Source of the DNA: CAVQYV01 sp963718295 [NCBI: uncultured Methylomirabilota bacterium]
GTDB lineage: Bacteria; Methylomirabilota; Methylomirabilia; CAVQYV01
NCBI GenBank assembly: GCA_963718295.1
Contig: CAVQYV010000004.1
Location: 186,001 to 250,000 of the forward strand
Direction of reading: 5' to 3'
Length of the DNA stretch: 64,000 nt
This document shows positions 61,508 to 64,000 of the stretch, piece by piece. A model generated the notes under the pieces. It searched no databases. It worked only from the letters and a program-made list of their open reading frames with translations, and was not told the origin of the DNA. A program made the position numbers and the translations under genes. Every line of letters starts with the position of its first letter. Positions within the stretch are counted from its first letter, which is position 1.

Positions 61508-62492
61508 TTCACGGTCGGGAGAAGGAGATCCAGACTCTCCTCGACGCCTACTCCAAAGTCCAGTCCGGCTCCGGCCAGGTGGTAGGCATCGTAGGCGAGG
61601 CCGGCGTAGGAAAATTCCGTCTGCTCCTCGAATTCCGTCAATCCCCCTCCCCCGGAGAGCCTCTGATCCTGGAAGGCCGGTGCCTCCACTACGGGGGCTC
61701 CATGGTCTACTTTGCCTTTCCTGGACGTCCTGCGGTCTTACTTCGACATCCAAGAAGGGGACCGGGAGATGCTGATCAAAGGAAGTTCTCGGAGAAAGTC
61801 TCCGCCCTCGACCCTCCCTCCGGAGCCTGCTTCCTCCCTTCCAGGAGCTCCTTTCCCTGAAAGTAGAGGATGAGGCCTTCCTCCATCTGGAGCCCCGCCA
61901 GAAGAAGGAACGGACTTTCGAGGGCCTCCGGGACCTCTTCTGCGCGAGAGCCAAGAGCCGACCCCTTCTTCTGGTCCTGGAGGACCTGCACTGGATCGAC
62001 AAGACCTCGGAGGAATTCCTCGGTTATCTCATCGACTGGCTGGCCAACGAGCCGATTCTCCTCCTTCTCCTCTACCGCCCCGAATATACTCACCCCTGGG
62101 GGAGCAAGTCCTATTACAGCAAGATCGGGCTGGATCAGCTCCCGCTCCGGAGCAGCGCGGAGTTGGTCCAGGCTCTCCTCGAAGGGGAAGTGGCCTCGGA
62201 CCTTTCCCGGCTCATCTTAGACCGAGCAGCTGGCAATCCCCTTTTCCTGGAGGAGCTGACCCATTCCCTCTTAGAGAACGGCTCCATCCGGAAGAAGGAC
62301 CACCAGTATATCCTCGCCCCTTCTCCCATCTCCTTCTTCCTCCTTCTTTCTTCCCTTCCTCCTTCCTCTTCCCCCCCCTCCCTCCCTCTCTTCTCCCCTC
62401 TCTCTCTTCCTCCCCTGCCCTTATTCTTTCCTACTCTCCTCCCTACTCCCTCTCCCCCCCTCCCTCGAGTATGGAAGCTCCCTCACGCTTGA
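61508..62492 (+). pseudogene. AAA-ATPase part of the broken cyclase gene
   Basis: After the IS the similarity resumes with GREKEIQTLLDAYSKVQSGS, GIVGEAGVGKFRLLLEFRQ (Walker A with Phe in place of the usual Ser or Thr) and LEGRCLHYGGS. A frame change follows near 61720. A second stretch from 61862 reads LLLVLEDLHWIDKTSEEFLG (Walker B) and RAAGNPLFLEELTHSLLENG. It runs into a pyrimidine tract at 62329 and stops at 62492, where more of the ATPase and TPR-type repeats would be expected. Together with 60095-60969 this is one decayed multidomain gene. Confidence 0.78.
62329..62416. repeat. 88-nt uninterrupted polypyrimidine tract
   Basis: Every base from 62329 to 62416 is C or T; the tract continues to about 62465 with few purines. 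It has no coding logic (Ser/Pro/Leu/Phe-only translation). It may form triplex DNA or arise by slippage expansion. It marks the 3' break point of the AAA domain. Confidence 0.85.
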
Positions 62493-62616
62493 AGGCGAGG
62501 GCCTCACAGGGATTACCTGCATTCAGTTTGATCCTGAATTCATCAGGGAACCCTCTCTGGCGGATTGCAAGTGATACAACCAGTCCTCCCTCATGTCGAG
62601 ATTTCTGGGAATTCGA

Positions 62617-62645
62617 TTGACAAGCAAGGATGGTTTTGGGATAAA
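62617..62645 (+). promoter_or_regulatory. Probable promoter of the DUF4160-DUF2442 pair
   Basis: TTGACA (62617-62622), a 17-base spacer, GATAAA (62640-62645), 49 bases upstream of the DUF4160 start. Confidence 0.5.
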
Positions 62646-62693
62646 CAACTTGTCAGTCGGTCCGCCAACAGAGAGTAAGGCGATAGAATCTCC

Positions 62694-62933
62694 ATGAGTC
62701 CAACCATCCTCCGCAAGAGAGGGTTCCAATTCCTCTTCTTCTCGAGAGAAGAGCCCAGAATGCATGTCCATGTCCAATCATCCAAAGGGGAGGCCAAGTA
62801 CTGGCTTCAGCCGGAATTAACCCTGGCCAAGAACACTGGCTTCTCATCAAAAGACCTGCAGACGATTGTGTCGATCATAAAGGAGCATGAGGATGAAATC
62901 CGCAGCGCTTGGTACAAGCATTTCACGAGTTGA
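62694..62933 (+). CDS. DUF4160 protein
   Basis: This 79-residue protein matches DUF4160: SPTILRKRGFQFLFFSREEP, RMHVHVQSSKGEAKYWLQPE, and LQTIVSIIKEHEDEIRSAW. The domain usually occurs directly upstream of a DUF2442 gene, and the pair is considered a possible toxin-antitoxin-like module. Here the two overlap by about 40 bases. No strong Shine-Dalgarno sequence is present. Confidence 0.85.
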   Translation: MSPTILRKRGFQFLFFSREEPRMHVHVQSSKGEAKYWLQPELTLAKNTGFSSKDLQTIVSIIKEHEDEIRSAWYKHFTS

Positions 62934-63162
62934 GGTAACGAATATCTCCAAGCACGGCTTCTGGTTGCTGGTCGGAGACGAAGAGCTTTTTCTGCCCTTC
63001 AAGGAATTCCCGTGGTTCGAAAACGCAGCCCTCCAATCCATTCTCAAGGTGGAACTGCGTGGTACCGAGCATCTCCACTGGCCAGGCCTCGATGTAGACC
63101 TGACTCTTGACTCGATCCGACATCCCAAGAAGTACCCCCTCATTTCCAAGGGAAGCGCCTAA
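62893..63162 (+). CDS. DUF2442 protein
   Basis: A protein of about 89 residues with the DUF2442 pattern: VEVTNISKHGFWLLVGDEEL, LPFKEFPWFENAALQSILKV, and HLHWPGLDVDLTLDSIRHP. It overlaps the DUF4160 gene; ATG 62887 or 62893 may start it. DUF2442 proteins are the usual partner of DUF4160. Which one would be toxic is not clear from sequence. Confidence 0.85.
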   Translation: MKSAALGTSISRVEVTNISKHGFWLLVGDEELFLPFKEFPWFENAALQSILKVELRGTEHLHWPGLDVDLTLDSIRHPKKYPLISKGSA

Positions 63163-63288
63163 CCTTGGGCGCAGGAGAGATGCGCCCAAGGCCCCCGTCC
63201 GTTAACTCCATTAGACCCCCATGCAAGAGAGGGATATGAGTTGATTTGATTTAACAAGGGCGATCCGTCGTTCTAGCAGGTGCCTCGG

Positions 63289-64000
63289 ATGAAATGCGGA
63301 AAGTGCGGGTTTGAAAATCCAGACCAGATGGGATTTTGCGTCGAGTGCGGCGTAAGACTGAAGATCCTGTGCCCAGAATGCAACTTCTCGAACTCACCAC
63401 AATTCAAGTTCTGCGGCAAGTGCGGGCATAATCTCGCCCAGCCCTCCCCTCCTCCTCTCGACACCTCCACCCCGCCTCCTACACCCCCAAACACTTAGCT
63501 GAGCAGATCCTCACCTCCCGGAGTGCCTTGGAAGGGGAGCGCAAGCTGGTCACCGTCCTCTTCGCCGATGTGGCCAACTTCACCGCCCTCTCCGAGAAGC
63601 TGGACCCGGAGGAGGTCCACCAGATCATGGATGGGTGCTTCCAGATCCTGATGGATGAGATCCATGCCTACGAGGGCACCATCAACCAGTTCACTGGCGA
63701 TGGGGTGATGGCCCTCTTCGGCGCCCCCCTGGCCCATGAGGACCATGCCCAGAGAGCCTGCCATGCGGCCCTGGCCATCCAGAAAGCCATCCAGGACTAC
63801 AGCGAGAAGATCCAGAGGGAATATCGGCTTCCCTTCCAGCTCCGCATCGGCCTCAACTCCGGCCCGGTGGTGGTGGGCAAGATCGGCGATGACCTCCGCA
63901 TGGACTACACCGCCATCGGGGACACCACCAACCTGGCCTCCCGGATGCAGAGCCTGGCCCAGCCCGGCACCATCCTGGTCTCCTCCACACCCATCGGCTC
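63289..64000 (+). pseudogene. Zinc-ribbon class III adenylate cyclase (second copy), frameshifted and cut by the window end
   Basis: ATG 63289 begins a double zinc ribbon ([20 protein letters not shown], then CPECNFSNSPQFKFCGKCG). The frame shifts in the Pro-rich linker near 63475, giving a stop at 63498. The cyclase domain is otherwise intact in another frame from about 63482 to the window end: [80 protein letters not shown]. It is very similar to 60095-60969. Whether the indel is real or an error decides if this is a working cyclase. The AAA and TPR parts would lie beyond the window. Confidence 0.75.

Overview
The window reads as a chromosomal segment of a Gram-negative bacterium, most likely a deltaproteobacterial (Desulfobacterota-type) or related uncultured lineage. 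This is an inference from gene content and order: ileS-lspA-lgt, a proC-yggT-divIVA-DUF167 block, a c-di-GMP-I riboswitch, an exosortase/PEP-CTERM pair, and zinc-ribbon class III cyclases with AAA domains. No rRNA, tRNA or CRISPR array was found.

Layout. 0-9.1 kb is a surface-polysaccharide locus: a DUF362 protein, a frameshifted small protein, a split glycosyltransferase, and an aminotransferase / oxidoreductase / acetyltransferase cassette of the WbpE-WbpB-WbpD type. The glycosyltransferase is broken by an IS4-family element (2456-5730) that itself carries two IS256-family insertions. 9.2-12.4 kb holds a decayed IS1634-like transposase and an IS630-family element with a likely A8 frameshift signal. 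12.5-15.0 kb holds a fibronectin-III protein under a c-di-GMP riboswitch, a tiny PEP-CTERM protein and a frameshifted exosortase. 15.4-27.8 kb is housekeeping: ileS, lspA, lgt, rluD, a HAD phosphatase, the proC block on the other strand, an alkyltransferase-domain fusion, a broken nfo and an ACT-domain malic enzyme.

28.3-39.8 kb is an accessory secretome region. It has four paralogous secreted proteins of about 170 residues, interleaved with Tat-exported proteins (C_GCAxxG family, a flavoprotein, an amidase), a DUF3237 pseudogene, a HExxH secreted protein and a broken lipoprotein gene. 40.3-48.6 kb is a proteostasis block (clpB, HtrA protease, Hsp20, lon) followed by a CaiB/BaiF CoA-transferase.

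48.6-59.1 kb carries feoB with a zinc-ribbon partner, an L,D-transpeptidase, and an overlapping AroA-like/AroC-like pair whose key catalytic positions differ from the canonical enzymes. A zinc-ribbon protein, a GcvT-SHMT fusion, an NHL-propeller protein and a TIGR04076 protein follow. 59.1-64 kb is decayed: a candidate ncRNA, a transporter remnant, repeated zinc-ribbon/adenylate cyclase/AAA genes broken by frameshifts and an IS200-type element, an 88-nt pyrimidine tract, and a DUF4160-DUF2442 pair.

Frameshifts and deletions concentrate in the accessory genes; nearly all core genes are intact. That favours true gene decay over poor sequence. The best candidates for undescribed biology are the AroA/AroC-like pair, the four-copy secreted family with its redox neighbours, and the GcvT-SHMT fusion.
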